NCBI GenBank assembly: GCA_023512105.1
Contig: JAIMAE010000006.1
Location: forward strand, 1-44,249
Reading direction: 5' to 3'
Length of the DNA stretch: 44,249 nt
Source: Bacillota bacterium
GTDB lineage: Bacteria > Bacillota > Sulfobacillia > Sulfobacillales > Sulfobacillaceae
Shown here: piece after piece, positions 34,044-42,325 of the stretch
Layout: the number at the start of each line of letters is the position of its first letter
Position numbering within the stretch: position 1 is the first letter of the stretch
Notes under the pieces: model-generated
Database searches by the model: none
The model's input: the letters and a program-made list of their open reading frames with translations, nothing else
What the model was told of the DNA's origin: nothing
Program-made: the position numbers and the translations under genes

Positions 34044-34949
34044 TTACGCCTCTCCATGTGGCCGCCGCTCGGTGCGGGAATCCTCGGTTCCAGTATATGG
34101 ATTATACGCGGCGCCCAGCTGCAAGGTGTGTACCTCGTGGTACCACTCGCCAATCCGCTGCGCCAACGTTTCGCCATGGTCAAAGCAGAGCGCGTGCAGT
34201 CCTTGCGGGACCACTTCAATCCGGCTGGCGGGCCATCGCTCGCCAAAGCGCCAGGTTTCCCGATGGTCGACCACCACGTCGGTCTCGGGGACAAAGATCA
34301 AGGTGGGGACCTCGGGAGGCGGCAGCCGCTTGACCCACGTTTGTCCTTCCAACAGGGCCGCAAAAAACGACAAGGTGTACCTACGGCATAACAGCGGGTC
34401 GCGGCGGACCAGCTGTTCGATGTCCGGATGCGCGGTCACGCCCGCCAACCGGGCCGGTCTGAGCCCGCGCAGGCGCGGAAAGGCCCGCGCCGTCCATTGG
34501 ATGAGGCGCCTCTCCCAGGGCCGAAAGGCGACGTGCAGGGCAAAGGCCGGCGACACCAAGACCATCCCCCGCGGGCGCCAGGCCGGCGGCAAGGTCGCGT
34601 ACAAGCCGGCAGCCACCACCGCGCCGTAACTCTCCCCACCCAGCACCCAGGAGCCACCGGGTGGAATCTCCCGGCGCACCACGCGCAAGAGATCCCCCAC
34701 CTGCTGACCTAAGTGGCGGAGATGGCCCCGTGGGCCATCAGAGCGACCGTGGCCGCGCAGGTCGGGCAGGCAGCTGCTAAAGCCGTGTTCCGCCAAGGCC
34801 AAGGCGAAAGGCAGATAGTACTCCGAGTGCACCATCGACCCGTGGAGGAAGAACATGGTGGCTCGCTCCGGTTGGGAGCGCACCCATCGCACGAAGATAG
34901 CCGGGTGAGGGGGGTCACTCAAGACCTGCCCGTCTAGTTGCAATCGCAA
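34044..34949 (-). CDS. alpha/beta hydrolase, serine aminopeptidase S33 / monoacylglycerol lipase-like
   Basis: A 301-residue lysophospholipase-type hydrolase. It has the oxyanion-side HGSMVHSEYY (His36-Gly37), the LRGHGRSDGPRG motif typical of monoacylglycerol lipase-like enzymes (64-75), nucleophile Ser107 in GGESYGA, acid Asp in ETDVVVD and base His in GLHAL. No signal peptide is present. The start is TTG with GGAGGGA 7 bases upstream. It lies 71 bp downstream of recR on the same strand but is not part of the conserved recombination block. The substrate is unknown. Confidence 0.84.
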   Translation of the reverse strand: MRLQLDGQVLSDPPHPAIFVRWVRSQPERATMFFLHGSMVHSEYYLPFALALAEHGFSSCLPDLRGHGRSDGPRGHLRHLGQQVGDLLRVVRREIPPGGSWVLGGESYGAVVAAGLYATLPPAWRPRGMVLVSPAFALHVAFRPWERRLIQWTARAFPRLRGLRPARLAGVTAHPDIEQLVRRDPLLCRRYTLSFFAALLEGQTWVKRLPPPEVPTLIFVPETDVVVDHRETWRFGERWPASRIEVVPQGLHALCFDHGETLAQRIGEWYHEVHTLQLGAAYNPYTGTEDSRTERRPHGEA

Positions 34950-35020
34950 TCGCCGATCCCTCCGGGTCTAGATCATGCCCAACCCCAGGCCGCTTCACCT
35001 GCACGCTTCACCGGATCTGC

Positions 35021-35617
35021 CTACAGTTCCTGCCTCCCCTCAAACGCCTTGAGCAGCGTCGCCTCGTCGGTGTAATCCAGGTCGCCTCCCATTGGAATCC
35101 CTCGCGCGATCCGGGTGACCTTCACCCCCATCGGCTGAAACAGTCGAGCCAGGTACAGGGCGGTGGCCTCTCCCTCCAGCGAGGAGCCGGTGGCAATCAC
35201 CAATTCGGCGATGCCTTCTTGGGCCACCCTTGCCTCCAATTCGCGTATCTTGAGGGCATCGGGCCCGATGCCCTCCATCGGAGAGAGGGTACCGTGCAAC
35301 ACGTGGTAACGGCCCTTGTACTCGCGGGTCCGCTCCATCGCCACCACGTCCTTGGGCTGCTCCACCACCATCACCAGATGGGGGTCGCGGTTGGGATTCC
35401 GGCAGATGGCACAGGGATCGATGTCGGTAAAGTTAAAACATGTCGAGCAATATCGGATCTTTTCCCGTGCCTCGGCGATGGCCTGAGCAAGTCGCCGAGA
35501 CTCCTCAGGCGGTTGTTTGAGAAGGAAAAACGCCAACCGCTGGGCAGTCTTCGGACCGATCCCGGGAAGCCGCCCCAGTTGGTCGATCAGCAGTTGAATC
35601 GGTTCTGGATACCACAT
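35021..35617 (-). CDS. recR: recombination protein RecR
   Basis: Part of the RecFOR pathway that loads RecA at gaps. The 198-residue protein has an N-terminal helix-hairpin-helix (LGRLPGIGPKTAQRLAFFLL), a four-Cys zinc finger (CSTCFNFTDIDPCAICRNP, about 57-75), and a Toprim domain with VVEQPKDVVAMERT and EGEATALYLARL. ATG 35617 lies 3 bp after the ybaB stop and has no clear ribosome site, so it is probably translated by coupling. The order dnaX-ybaB-recR is standard in Bacillota. Confidence 0.95.
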   Translation of the reverse strand: MWYPEPIQLLIDQLGRLPGIGPKTAQRLAFFLLKQPPEESRRLAQAIAEAREKIRYCSTCFNFTDIDPCAICRNPNRDPHLVMVVEQPKDVVAMERTREYKGRYHVLHGTLSPMEGIGPDALKIRELEARVAQEGIAELVIATGSSLEGEATALYLARLFQPMGVKVTRIARGIPMGGDLDYTDEATLLKAFEGRQEL

Positions 35618-35620
35618 ACA

Positions 35621-35950
35621 TTAAAACATACCCGGCATTCGCGGCATGTCCAGTTGCCCGGTTACCGCCCCAAGCCGCTGAGACGCCAGTTCTTGAACGC
35701 GCTTCTGCCCTTCCCGCACCGCTGCCAAAATCAAGTCCTGCAACATCTCCACATCGTTGGGATCGACCGCCTCGCGGGCGATGGTGATTGAAAGCATCTC
35801 CCCATGGCCGTTGAAGGTGGCTTTGACCACCCCGCCGCTCTCGACCTCCACGGTTTCGTGCTTCAGCTCTTCCTGAACGCGGGCCACGTCGGCCTGCATC
35901 TTCTGCACTTGCTTCATCATCCGTTGCATGTCTTTCATATTGAAGCTCAC
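35621..35950 (-). CDS. nucleoid-associated protein, YbaB/EbfC family
   Basis: A 109-residue DNA-binding protein that forms tweezer-like dimers on DNA. The Met-rich start NMKDMQRMMKQVQKMQADV and the middle VEVESGGVVKATFNGHGEM are typical. GTG 35950 is chosen because AGGGGGG lies 9 bases upstream; the inner ATG at 35938 is 21 bases away. It sits between dnaX (28-bp gap) and recR (3-bp gap). Confidence 0.9.
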   Translation of the reverse strand: MSFNMKDMQRMMKQVQKMQADVARVQEELKHETVEVESGGVVKATFNGHGEMLSITIAREAVDPNDVEMLQDLILAAVREGQKRVQELASQRLGAVTGQLDMPRMPGMF

Positions 35951-35978
35951 GCGATTCAACCCCCCTGGCTTGATCGAT

Positions 35979-37532
35979 CTAACCGTCAAATCCCGACAGT
36001 CGCACCTCGTCGCCAAGCGTGCGGCGCACCCGTTCCTTGACCTCCTTGGGGTCGGAGATGGCGGCCACCGGCTCCTCCCCGGCCACCCGCACCTCGTAGG
36101 TCACGTCGGGGCCATAGACCTGGCGAAACGCACTTTCAAAGAAGGCCTTGGTCTCCGCACTGGCGAACAGGTCGCGGTGGGCCGGGTAGCGAAAGGTGAT
36201 CACCACGCGCTCTCCGGTCTGCGCCACCTCGGCCTGCTGCAACAACGCCCACAGGGTGCGGCGCGCGCGGCGCAGACGTTTGAGGAGCTCGGCCCAGCCC
36301 GCGTTCGCAGGTAGCGCTTGGCTCGCCTCGGCAGCGGCCGGAGGTGACGACCTTGGCGCCTCCACCGGTTCCGGCTCCGGGTTTTCCGGGTTTAAAGGCG
36401 CCTCCACCGGCGGAGGCGGCGGGGAAAGCCGGCTGGATGCCGTCAGCTGAAGGATGCGTTGGGCCTTGTACAACCCCAGTTCTGCCACCAACAGCGGTGG
36501 AAAGCCTCCCCGCAGGCGTCCCTCCGCCTCGGCCAACGCCTCGATCGCCCCCACCCAGGCCTCCACCCCAATTTCCGAAGGAACGCGCTCGGCCCACTGG
36601 CGCAGCCACACCTGCCGATATCCAGGAAACGGTTCTGGGCCGGCGTTGCGAAAGATCATGAGATCTCGCAGGCTTCTGGCCATATCGCGCAGGATCTGCC
36701 GCACCTCCGCCCCCTCATGGTACGCTTCCGCCAAGGCGCTCGCTACCCCCGGCGGTCCCCCTTCCCAAAAGGCCGTCAACAGGCGGTCAAGGCGCGACCG
36801 ATCCAAACTGCCCACCAGCTGGTGGGCGCGTTCCACCGTCAGCGGGCCAGATTCAGCGAGGGCTTGATCCGCTAGGGAAAGGGCGTCGCGCAAGGCGCCA
36901 TCCGCCCCATCGGCGAGAATCTCCAGCGCTTCCAGCTGATACTCGATGCCTTCCTGGTCGAGCACCTGCCCCAAGTGGCGAGCGATCATGGGCGTGGTTA
37001 GCCGCTCAAACTCGTAGCGCTGGCACCGGGAGACCACGGTGGCAGGCAGCTTCTGCGGCTCGGTGGTGGCCAAGATGAACATCACGTGCTCAGGGGGCTC
37101 TTCCAAGGTTTTGAGCAGCGCGTTGAAGGCCTCCGCCGTCAACATGTGGACCTCGTCGATGATGTAGGTCTTCACCCGCCCCATCACCGGTTGGTGGGCA
37201 AGGCGCTCTTTGATGTCGCGAACCTCATCGATACCTCGGTTGGAGGCGGCGTCCACCTCGATGATGTCGAGGTGGCGCCCCTCGCCAGCGGCCAGGCAGG
37301 AGGAACATTGGCCGCAAGGCTCTCCGGCTTGGGGATTCTCGCAGTTGACGGCCTGGGCGAGAATTCGCGCCACACTGGTCTTTCCGGTGCCCCGTGGCCC
37401 AGAGAAAAGGTACGCGTGGGTCAGCCGCCCATGAGCTACCGCCGCGCGCAAGGTGGCCACGGTACGCGTTTGACCGACGACATCCGCAAACCGATGGGGA
37501 CGGTACAGGCGGTACAGTGCCGGACGAGCCAT
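35979..37532 (-). CDS. dnaX: DNA polymerase III gamma/tau subunit
   Basis: Clamp-loader ATPase subunit of the replicative polymerase, 517 residues. Features in order are YRLYRPHRFADVVGQ, Walker A GPRGTGKTS (about 45-53), a zinc module CGQCSSC, Walker B IIDEVHML, the sensor region ATTEPQKLP, SRCQRYEF, then domain III (MARSLRDLMIFRNA) and a Pro/Glu-rich linker (about 385-415) leading to a tau-like C-terminal domain with WAELLKRLRRARRTLWALL. It is somewhat short for a tau. ATG 37532 has AAGGAGG 5 bases upstream. It directly follows the SRP RNA gene. Confidence 0.95.
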   Translation of the reverse strand: MARPALYRLYRPHRFADVVGQTRTVATLRAAVAHGRLTHAYLFSGPRGTGKTSVARILAQAVNCENPQAGEPCGQCSSCLAAGEGRHLDIIEVDAASNRGIDEVRDIKERLAHQPVMGRVKTYIIDEVHMLTAEAFNALLKTLEEPPEHVMFILATTEPQKLPATVVSRCQRYEFERLTTPMIARHLGQVLDQEGIEYQLEALEILADGADGALRDALSLADQALAESGPLTVERAHQLVGSLDRSRLDRLLTAFWEGGPPGVASALAEAYHEGAEVRQILRDMARSLRDLMIFRNAGPEPFPGYRQVWLRQWAERVPSEIGVEAWVGAIEALAEAEGRLRGGFPPLLVAELGLYKAQRILQLTASSRLSPPPPPVEAPLNPENPEPEPVEAPRSSPPAAAEASQALPANAGWAELLKRLRRARRTLWALLQQAEVAQTGERVVITFRYPAHRDLFASAETKAFFESAFRQVYGPDVTYEVRVAGEEPVAAISDPKEVKERVRRTLGDEVRLSGFDG

Positions 37533-37557
37533 GGCTGCCTCCTTGACGATCACATGA

Positions 37558-37688
37558 GGCCATAGGGCCGCACCGACTAGGCTTCCCTACGGCGCCGCGA
37601 CCGGTCCGCTTACCGCTGCTCCCTTCCGGGCCTGACGGGGTTCACGGGGGCCGCCCGCGTAGGACCCAATCGATGCGGCTCTGTGGCC
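37558..37688 (-). ncRNA. ffs: signal recognition particle RNA (small, 4.5S type)
   Basis: On the minus strand the conserved M-domain loop GTCAGGCCCGGAAGGGAGCA is present, flanked by CCTACG/CGTAGG and, further out, GCCGCATCGA pairing over 10 bases with TCGGTGCGGC, and GGCCA with TGGCC at the ends. The hairpin totals about 131 bases. The location just upstream of dnaX is the Bacillus scr position, but no Alu-domain sequence fits in the 58 bp up to the tRNA-Ser gene, so this is the short form. The ends are approximate. Confidence 0.87.
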
Positions 37689-37746
37689 TCGGGCTCCCAA
37701 GGTTTCTGGAGGTCCACCTGACCGTAAGTAAGAAAACCAAGAGAAA

Positions 37747-37841
37747 TGGCGGAGGAGGAGGGATTCGAACCCTCGAGGCAGGTTTTGGTCCCGCCAACAC
37801 GCTTTCCAGGCGTGCGCCTTAAACCGCTCGGCCACCCCTCC
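37747..37841 (-). tRNA. tRNA-Ser (anticodon GGA)
   Basis: A 95-base class II tRNA with a long variable arm. The acceptor is GGAGGGG / CTCCTCC (one G-U), discriminator G, encoded CCA. The anticodon loop TGGAAAG gives GGA. It lies between tRNA-Ser(CGA) and the SRP RNA on the same strand. Confidence 0.94.
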
Positions 37842-37910
37842 ATCTGCAATCTACGACTTCCGCGGACCGCCTTCTCGCAGGCGCCCGATCCTGCGGTACC
37901 CTCATCAAAA

Positions 37911-38005
37911 TGGCGGAGAGGGTGGGATTCGAACCCACGAGGCGGAGTTTTAGCCGCCTACCCGATTTCGAGTCGGGCTCCTTCGACCAGCTCAGACACC
38001 TCTCC
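37911..38005 (-). tRNA. tRNA-Ser (anticodon CGA)
   Basis: A 95-base class II tRNA; acceptor GGAGAGG / CCTCTCC, discriminator G, encoded CCA. The anticodon loop TCGAAAT gives CGA. It lies 27 bp after tadA and may be co-transcribed. Confidence 0.94.
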
Positions 38006-38032
38006 GCGTCCTATGCACTTGTCTTTGGGGGA

Positions 38033-38491
38033 TTAAGATCGCCTGCGCTCCTGGAAAAAGGCGCGCAGCAACGCGCCGGCTTCTTCCGCCAACACGCCCC
38101 CTATCACCTCGACCTGGTGGTTGAGTCGCGCATCCTCCACCACCCGATACAGACTCTCCACCGCGCCCCCCTTGGGATCCTTGGCGCCGTAGACCACGCG
38201 GGCCACCCGCGCCAAGACCAGGGCCCCGGCGCACATCAGGCACGGTTCTAGGGTAACCACCATGGTGGTTCCCGTCAACCGCCATCCTCCCAGTTTGGCC
38301 GCCGCTTCCCGCAACACCACCATCTCAGCGTGAGCGGTCGGATCCTGGTCGCGCTGGCGACGATTTCCTGCGCACGCCAGCACCTCGCCTTCTGCCGACA
38401 GCAACACCGCCCCAACCGGTACCTCGCCCTGGCGAGCGGCATCGCGGGCGGCGTCAAGCGCCAACTGCATGGCATGATTCCATTGTGGCAT
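38033..38491 (-). CDS. tadA: tRNA-specific adenosine deaminase
   Basis: Zinc deaminase that converts wobble adenosine 34 of tRNA-Arg(ACG) to inosine. The 152-residue protein has His54-Ala-Glu56 in TAHAEM and the PCxxC motif PCLMCAGA (Cys84, Cys87). Family segments PVGAVL and VYGAKDPKGGA are present. ATG 38491 is chosen since family homology begins there; no clear ribosome site is seen, and upstream sequence is the tRNA-Arg gene, 8 bp away. In Bacillus tadA also lies next to the SRP RNA and dnaX. Confidence 0.92.
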   Translation of the reverse strand: MPQWNHAMQLALDAARDAARQGEVPVGAVLLSAEGEVLACAGNRRQRDQDPTAHAEMVVLREAAAKLGGWRLTGTTMVVTLEPCLMCAGALVLARVARVVYGAKDPKGGAVESLYRVVEDARLNHQVEVIGGVLAEEAGALLRAFFQERRRS

Positions 38492-38499
38492 CGGCGACT

Positions 38500-38575
38500 T
38501 GGTGCGCCCGGGCGGACTTGAACCACCGACACAAGGTTTAGGAAACCTCTGCTCTATCCCCTGAGCTACGGGCGC
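38500..38575 (-). tRNA. tRNA-Arg (anticodon CCT)
   Basis: A 76-base tRNA: acceptor GCGCCCG / CGGGCGC, discriminator A, encoded CCA; anticodon loop TTCCTAA gives CCT. The tadA start codon follows 8 bp downstream on the same strand. Confidence 0.94.
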
Positions 38576-38639
38576 ACTGTCCTTTCTCGCTACGCGCGCA
38601 TTCTCGGCGCACAGGATACCCGCGGTTCGCACCACCGGT

Positions 38640-38645
38640 ATTATA
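38640..38645 (-). promoter_or_regulatory. -10 element upstream of tRNA-Arg / tadA
   Basis: A perfect TATAAT on the minus strand 64 bp before tRNA-Arg. The -35 match is weak (TTTGCT at 17 bp). Confidence 0.4.
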
Positions 38646-38680
38646 CTCCCCCCCGGCGCAAAAGCAAAGGCGCCCCGGCC

Positions 38681-39928
38681 TTACAAGGTGGTCACCGTAA
38701 ACAGGCCAAACGCCATCACCAGTCCGCTGAGCAGCCAGACCATCCACCGATACGCTCCCCGCATCCGCCATCCCGGCGGCAACGCTCGCGCCTCTAAGGC
38801 CAACAAAAACCCCAGCACCACGGGGAGTAGAACGGCGTTCATCACTTCCACGTCAATGGTCAACCCCACCAAGTCGGCGCTGAAGATGACCAGGAGCGCC
38901 CCGCCCACGTGGGCGGCGGTGTACACGGCATAAAACCAGGGGGCTTCGTGCAACCGATGGTTGAGGCTGTGATTAAATCCCAACACCTCTCCCAAGCCCC
39001 AGCTCCCGGCCACCGAGACCACCAGCGCGGCCACCAGGCTGGCCCCCAGCATGCCCAGCCCAAAGACCACCCGTCCCGCGCCCTGGCCCAAGAAGGGCAC
39101 CAGACTTTGCGAGATTTCCTGCACGGTGTCCAGGGATGCCCCGGGGTGCGCGCGTCCCACCGTGGCCGCCACCGCCACCACCATCGCCGCCATCACCAAC
39201 TGGGTAATCACCGAGCCGGCGGCGGTATCCCACCGGAGGTGGCGCAAAGTGGCGGGGGAGGCTTTAAGTCCCTTGTCCACCACCGCCCCTTGTTGGTAGA
39301 AGATCATCCAGGGCATGATGACCGCCCCCACGTTGGCGGCCAGCAATTTCAGGTATCGCGGATCTTGGATCGGCATGGCCAGCCCGCGACCCACCAGCTC
39401 AGACCCGGAAGGGTGGGCCAAGGTCGCCACCCCCACGAAGCCGAGCTCGAAGAGCCCCATCAAAATCCCGATCCGTTCCACTTTCTGATAACTTCCGGAT
39501 AACCCGACCAGGATGAGCAGGAGGGTTGCCCCGCCCACGCTCACCGCCGGAGGCAGGCCAAACAGCGCGCCCACCCCGGCCACCCCGCTAAATTCGGTGA
39601 TCAAGGCCCCGATGGCGGCCAGAAACAAGGTTCCGGCAGATACCATGGCCCACCCGGTCCCAAACTGCCGGCGGATCGCCGCACCATGCCCCTCGCCGGT
39701 GACCAACCCCAACCGCACGGTCACCTCTTGCACCACGTAGAGAATGGGGATCAACAGGAGCTGGGGGACGATCATCCGGTATCCCCACTCAGCCCCGGAC
39801 TGCGCCGCGGTAATCAAACTGCCGGCGTCGGTGTCCGCCAACATCACCAACAGCCCTGGCCCCCAAACCGCCAGCAGCGGCCACCACCGGAGTGCGGGCG
39901 TTGTAGCGAGTTCCGATTCGGAAACCAT
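38681..39928 (-). CDS. NRAMP-family divalent metal transporter with altered motifs
   Basis: Inner-membrane transporter of 415 residues, about eleven helices, of the NRAMP superfamily (Mn2+, Fe2+ or related ions with protons). The helix-1 signature, normally DPGN, reads ADTDAGSLITAAQSGAEWGY, and the helix-6 MPH motif reads VIMPWMIFYQQ, so the metal site is not canonical. QEVTVRLGLVTGEG after helix 2 is NRAMP-like. ATG 39928 has GGGGAGGGG about 8 bases upstream. A palindrome TTAGCCTTGGCTAA lies 38 bp upstream, suggesting control by a DtxR/MntR-type metal repressor and hence Mn or Fe as cargo. An Mg-transporting NRAMP-related protein is the alternative. Confidence 0.8.
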   Translation of the reverse strand: MVSESELATTPALRWWPLLAVWGPGLLVMLADTDAGSLITAAQSGAEWGYRMIVPQLLLIPILYVVQEVTVRLGLVTGEGHGAAIRRQFGTGWAMVSAGTLFLAAIGALITEFSGVAGVGALFGLPPAVSVGGATLLLILVGLSGSYQKVERIGILMGLFELGFVGVATLAHPSGSELVGRGLAMPIQDPRYLKLLAANVGAVIMPWMIFYQQGAVVDKGLKASPATLRHLRWDTAAGSVITQLVMAAMVVAVAATVGRAHPGASLDTVQEISQSLVPFLGQGAGRVVFGLGMLGASLVAALVVSVAGSWGLGEVLGFNHSLNHRLHEAPWFYAVYTAAHVGGALLVIFSADLVGLTIDVEVMNAVLLPVVLGFLLALEARALPPGWRMRGAYRWMVWLLSGLVMAFGLFTVTTL

Positions 39929-39965
39929 CGGGGCACCCCTCCCCATACCTATGGGTTAATATATG

Positions 39966-39979
39966 TTAGCCTTGGCTAA
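39966..39979. promoter_or_regulatory. DtxR/MntR-like operator palindrome
   Basis: TTAGCC TT GGCTAA is a perfect 6-bp inverted repeat with outer ATATG/CATAT arms. It resembles DtxR-family metal-repressor boxes (TTAGG..CTAA type) and sits 38 bp upstream of the NRAMP-like gene. Confidence 0.55.
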
Positions 39980-40021
39980 TTCATATTGTCGCCGGTGTAC
40001 GCTTGGCGTCAAGAGGAGAAA

Positions 40022-40044
40022 GAAAAAAGCGCCGAATGGCGCTT
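40022..40044 (-). terminator. terminator of the HMG-CoA-lyase-like gene
   Basis: On the minus strand AAGCGCC ATTC GGCGCTT is followed by TTTTC, a classic rho-independent signal, 23 bp past the stop codon. Confidence 0.85.
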
Positions 40045-40067
40045 GAGGAAGAAGGCGCTCCTGAGGA

Positions 40068-40949
40068 TTAAACCGCCGGGATCGGCAATCGTTGCTCCAA
40101 CACCACCCACAAAGCCTCTCGAACCTCTCGAACCTTCTCCAGATCAATTCCGGTGCGAATTCCCATCGCTTCCAAAAAGGGAATCAGGCGTTCGGCATCC
40201 AGGTTGGCCGCCGCTCCGGGCGCAAACGGACAGCCTCCCAGTCCCCCGAGGGCGCACTCGAGATGCTCCACCCCTGCCTCTAAGGCCATCGCCACGTTGG
40301 CCAAGGCCCAACCGAAACGATCGTGGAGGTGAAGACTGAGCGGAGTCCGCCCCCGGATTTGATTCAAGGCCCTCACCCGCTGCCCCACGCTCTTGGGATT
40401 GGCCGTCCCCAGGGTATCGGCGAGGCTCATCTCATCGACGCCCATCTCCAGGTAGGCCTCGGCCACCGCCATCACCTCGCCTAGCGCCACCGGCCCGGAA
40501 AAAGGACAGTCGAACGCCGTGCTGATGGCGCCTCGCACCCGAACCTGGTGCCGATGGGCCTCAACGACAAGCTCCCCCAGCTCGTGCAAAGTCTCCTCGC
40601 GACTGCGGTTGAGATTGGCTCGGTTATGGGCGTCGCTGGCAGAACACACCACAGTGATGGACTGCACGCGGTGGGCGAGGGCGCGCTCAAACCCGCGCCG
40701 GTTGGGCACCAAGGCGATCCACTCAACCCCTGGAATGTCGCGCACGCCGTCGTAGACCTCATCGGCGTCGGCGAGTTTGGGCACCCAACGCGGATGTACA
40801 AACGAGGTGGCCTCGACCATCTTAAAGCCGGCCTCCGCCACCCCCCGCAGCAAGGCCAACTTGGCGTCCAGCGGCACGAACCCTTCTGCATCTTGCAGTC
40901 CGTCGCGGGCTGTGACGTCGATCAGCGTAATCTCATCCTCTATCGCCAT
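40068..40949 (-). CDS. hydroxymethylglutaryl-CoA lyase-like protein
   Basis: TIM-barrel lyase of the HMGL-like family (293 residues) that splits a 3-hydroxy-3-methyl acyl-CoA into acetyl-CoA and a keto acid. It has DVTARDGLQDAEGFVP (catalytic Arg-Asp, about 11-26), TSFVHPRWVPKLADADEV, CSASDAHNRANLNRS, the metal-binding HLHDRFGWALAN and the loop Cys in GGLGGCPFAPGAAAN. ATG 40949 has GGGCGAGG upstream; the longer frame is not conserved. It lies 56 bp after the class-III CoA-transferase gene. The pair could activate and cleave HMG, citramalate or a similar acid; the exact substrate is not decided by sequence. Confidence 0.86.
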   Translation of the reverse strand: MAIEDEITLIDVTARDGLQDAEGFVPLDAKLALLRGVAEAGFKMVEATSFVHPRWVPKLADADEVYDGVRDIPGVEWIALVPNRRGFERALAHRVQSITVVCSASDAHNRANLNRSREETLHELGELVVEAHRHQVRVRGAISTAFDCPFSGPVALGEVMAVAEAYLEMGVDEMSLADTLGTANPKSVGQRVRALNQIRGRTPLSLHLHDRFGWALANVAMALEAGVEHLECALGGLGGCPFAPGAAANLDAERLIPFLEAMGIRTGIDLEKVREVREALWVVLEQRLPIPAV

Positions 40950-41005
40950 ACTTTCGCCTCGCCCTGTGAGATTTTGGCCGGAAAGATCTAGCCGGCTTTC
41001 TGGGT

Positions 41006-42211
41006 TCACACCACGCCTTGGCGATGCAACGCCTCGAGCGCAGACGGCTCTAGGCCAAGCCATCGTTGGTATACCTCTTGGTTATGCTCCCCCGGATGGG
41101 CCGGCCCGGTCCAGCGAAGGCGCGAATCCGTTCGACTAAATTTGGGCACCGGACCTGGAACCTCCACCAGCCCCAGCTCGGGGTCCTCCATGGGCACGAT
41201 CATCTCCCGGGCCAGGAAGTGCGGGTCCTGCATGATGTCGGCAATCGAATAAATCGGGCCGGCCGGAATTCCAGCCTGGTGCAGCCGTTCGGCCAGCGCC
41301 TTCTGGTCCCATTGGCGGGTCCACTGGGCGATCAAGTCGTCCAGTGCCTCCTGATGTTGTCCCCGAGCCTCATGGGTGGCAAAACGGGGATCCTCCGCCA
41401 CCTCCGGGTGTCCCAGGACTTCGCACAGCCGCCGGAAGACCCGGTCCTGATTGGCGCCGATGACCAGATATTGGCCGTCGCGGGTGGGGTAGACGTTCGA
41501 TGGGGCAATTCCCGGCAGGATGTTGCCGGAGCGCTCGCGCACGTGGCCGGTGCGGCCGTAATCGGGCACCGCGCTCTCCATCAAGGAAAAAACCGCCTCG
41601 GTAATGGAGACGTCGACCACCTGCCCGCGCCCTGAGCGGTGACGCTCCTGCAAAGCCGCCAACGTCCCGATGGTCGCGTACAAGGCGGCCACCGCATCGC
41701 CCAAAGAGATGCCCAATCGGACTGGAGGACGATCGGGGAAACCGGTGACGTAGCGAAGCCCGCCCATCGCCTCGGCCACCGCACCAAACCCCGCCCGATC
41801 CCGATACGGGCCGGTTTGACCAAAGCCTGACACCCGCACCAAAATCAGGCGGGGATTGACGGCGGAAAGTTCGTCCCATCCCAGTTGCCACTGCTCTAAG
41901 GTGCCCGGCCGGAAATTTTCGATCACCACGTCGGCCTGCTGCGCCAAGCGTCGAAACAGCGCCTGGCCTTCCGGCAGTCGAAGGTTCAAGGTGATGCAAT
42001 ACTTATTGCGCGACTGCACGGTCCACCAGAGCCGGCGGCCCCTGTACGTCGCTTGGCCCCACTGGCGCATCGGATCCGGGGTGTCAGGGGCCTCCACTTT
42101 GACCACCTCCGCCCCCATATCAGCCAGCAAGCGCCCGGCAAACGGCCCAGCAATCAACGAACCAAGCTCCAGCACGCGAATGCCCGCCAGTGGGCCAGCC
42201 GACCCCGACAC
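41006..42211 (-). CDS. CaiB/BaiF (family III) CoA-transferase
   Basis: Transfers CoA from a donor such as succinyl-CoA to a carboxylic acid. The 401-residue protein has the family opening LAGIRVLELGSLIAGPFAGR, DMGAEVVKVEAP, NKYCITLNLR, DVVIENFRPG and RVSGFGQTGPY, with the catalytic Asp in the segment around SLGDAVAALYA or DVSITEA. GTG 42211 is chosen since GGGAGG lies 8 bases upstream; a TTG at 42253 is an alternative. Paired with the lyase-like gene downstream, it probably activates the acid that the lyase cleaves (compare succinyl-CoA:HMG/citramalate CoA-transferases). Confidence 0.88.
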   Translation of the reverse strand: MSGSAGPLAGIRVLELGSLIAGPFAGRLLADMGAEVVKVEAPDTPDPMRQWGQATYRGRRLWWTVQSRNKYCITLNLRLPEGQALFRRLAQQADVVIENFRPGTLEQWQLGWDELSAVNPRLILVRVSGFGQTGPYRDRAGFGAVAEAMGGLRYVTGFPDRPPVRLGISLGDAVAALYATIGTLAALQERHRSGRGQVVDVSITEAVFSLMESAVPDYGRTGHVRERSGNILPGIAPSNVYPTRDGQYLVIGANQDRVFRRLCEVLGHPEVAEDPRFATHEARGQHQEALDDLIAQWTRQWDQKALAERLHQAGIPAGPIYSIADIMQDPHFLAREMIVPMEDPELGLVEVPGPVPKFSRTDSRLRWTGPAHPGEHNQEVYQRWLGLEPSALEALHRQGVV

Positions 42212-42325
42212 GTCCTCAGCCTCCCTTGGGAGTTTGCCTCCAAGATGGTTCAAGGCGACCCCACCACGCCGCCTCGATGAGCGTAAAAAGAAAGGGGTGG
42301 GAGACTTTTCCCCCGGACCGCGACG

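Noticed and set aside
37689-37746. Alu domain of a long SRP RNA
   Set aside because: The 58-bp gap is too short and lacks the conserved Alu bases.
37747-38005. One of the two long-variable-arm tRNAs as tRNA-Sec (selC)
   Set aside because: Both have 7-bp acceptor stems and anticodons GGA and CGA, so they are tRNA-Ser; selC needs anticodon TCA.
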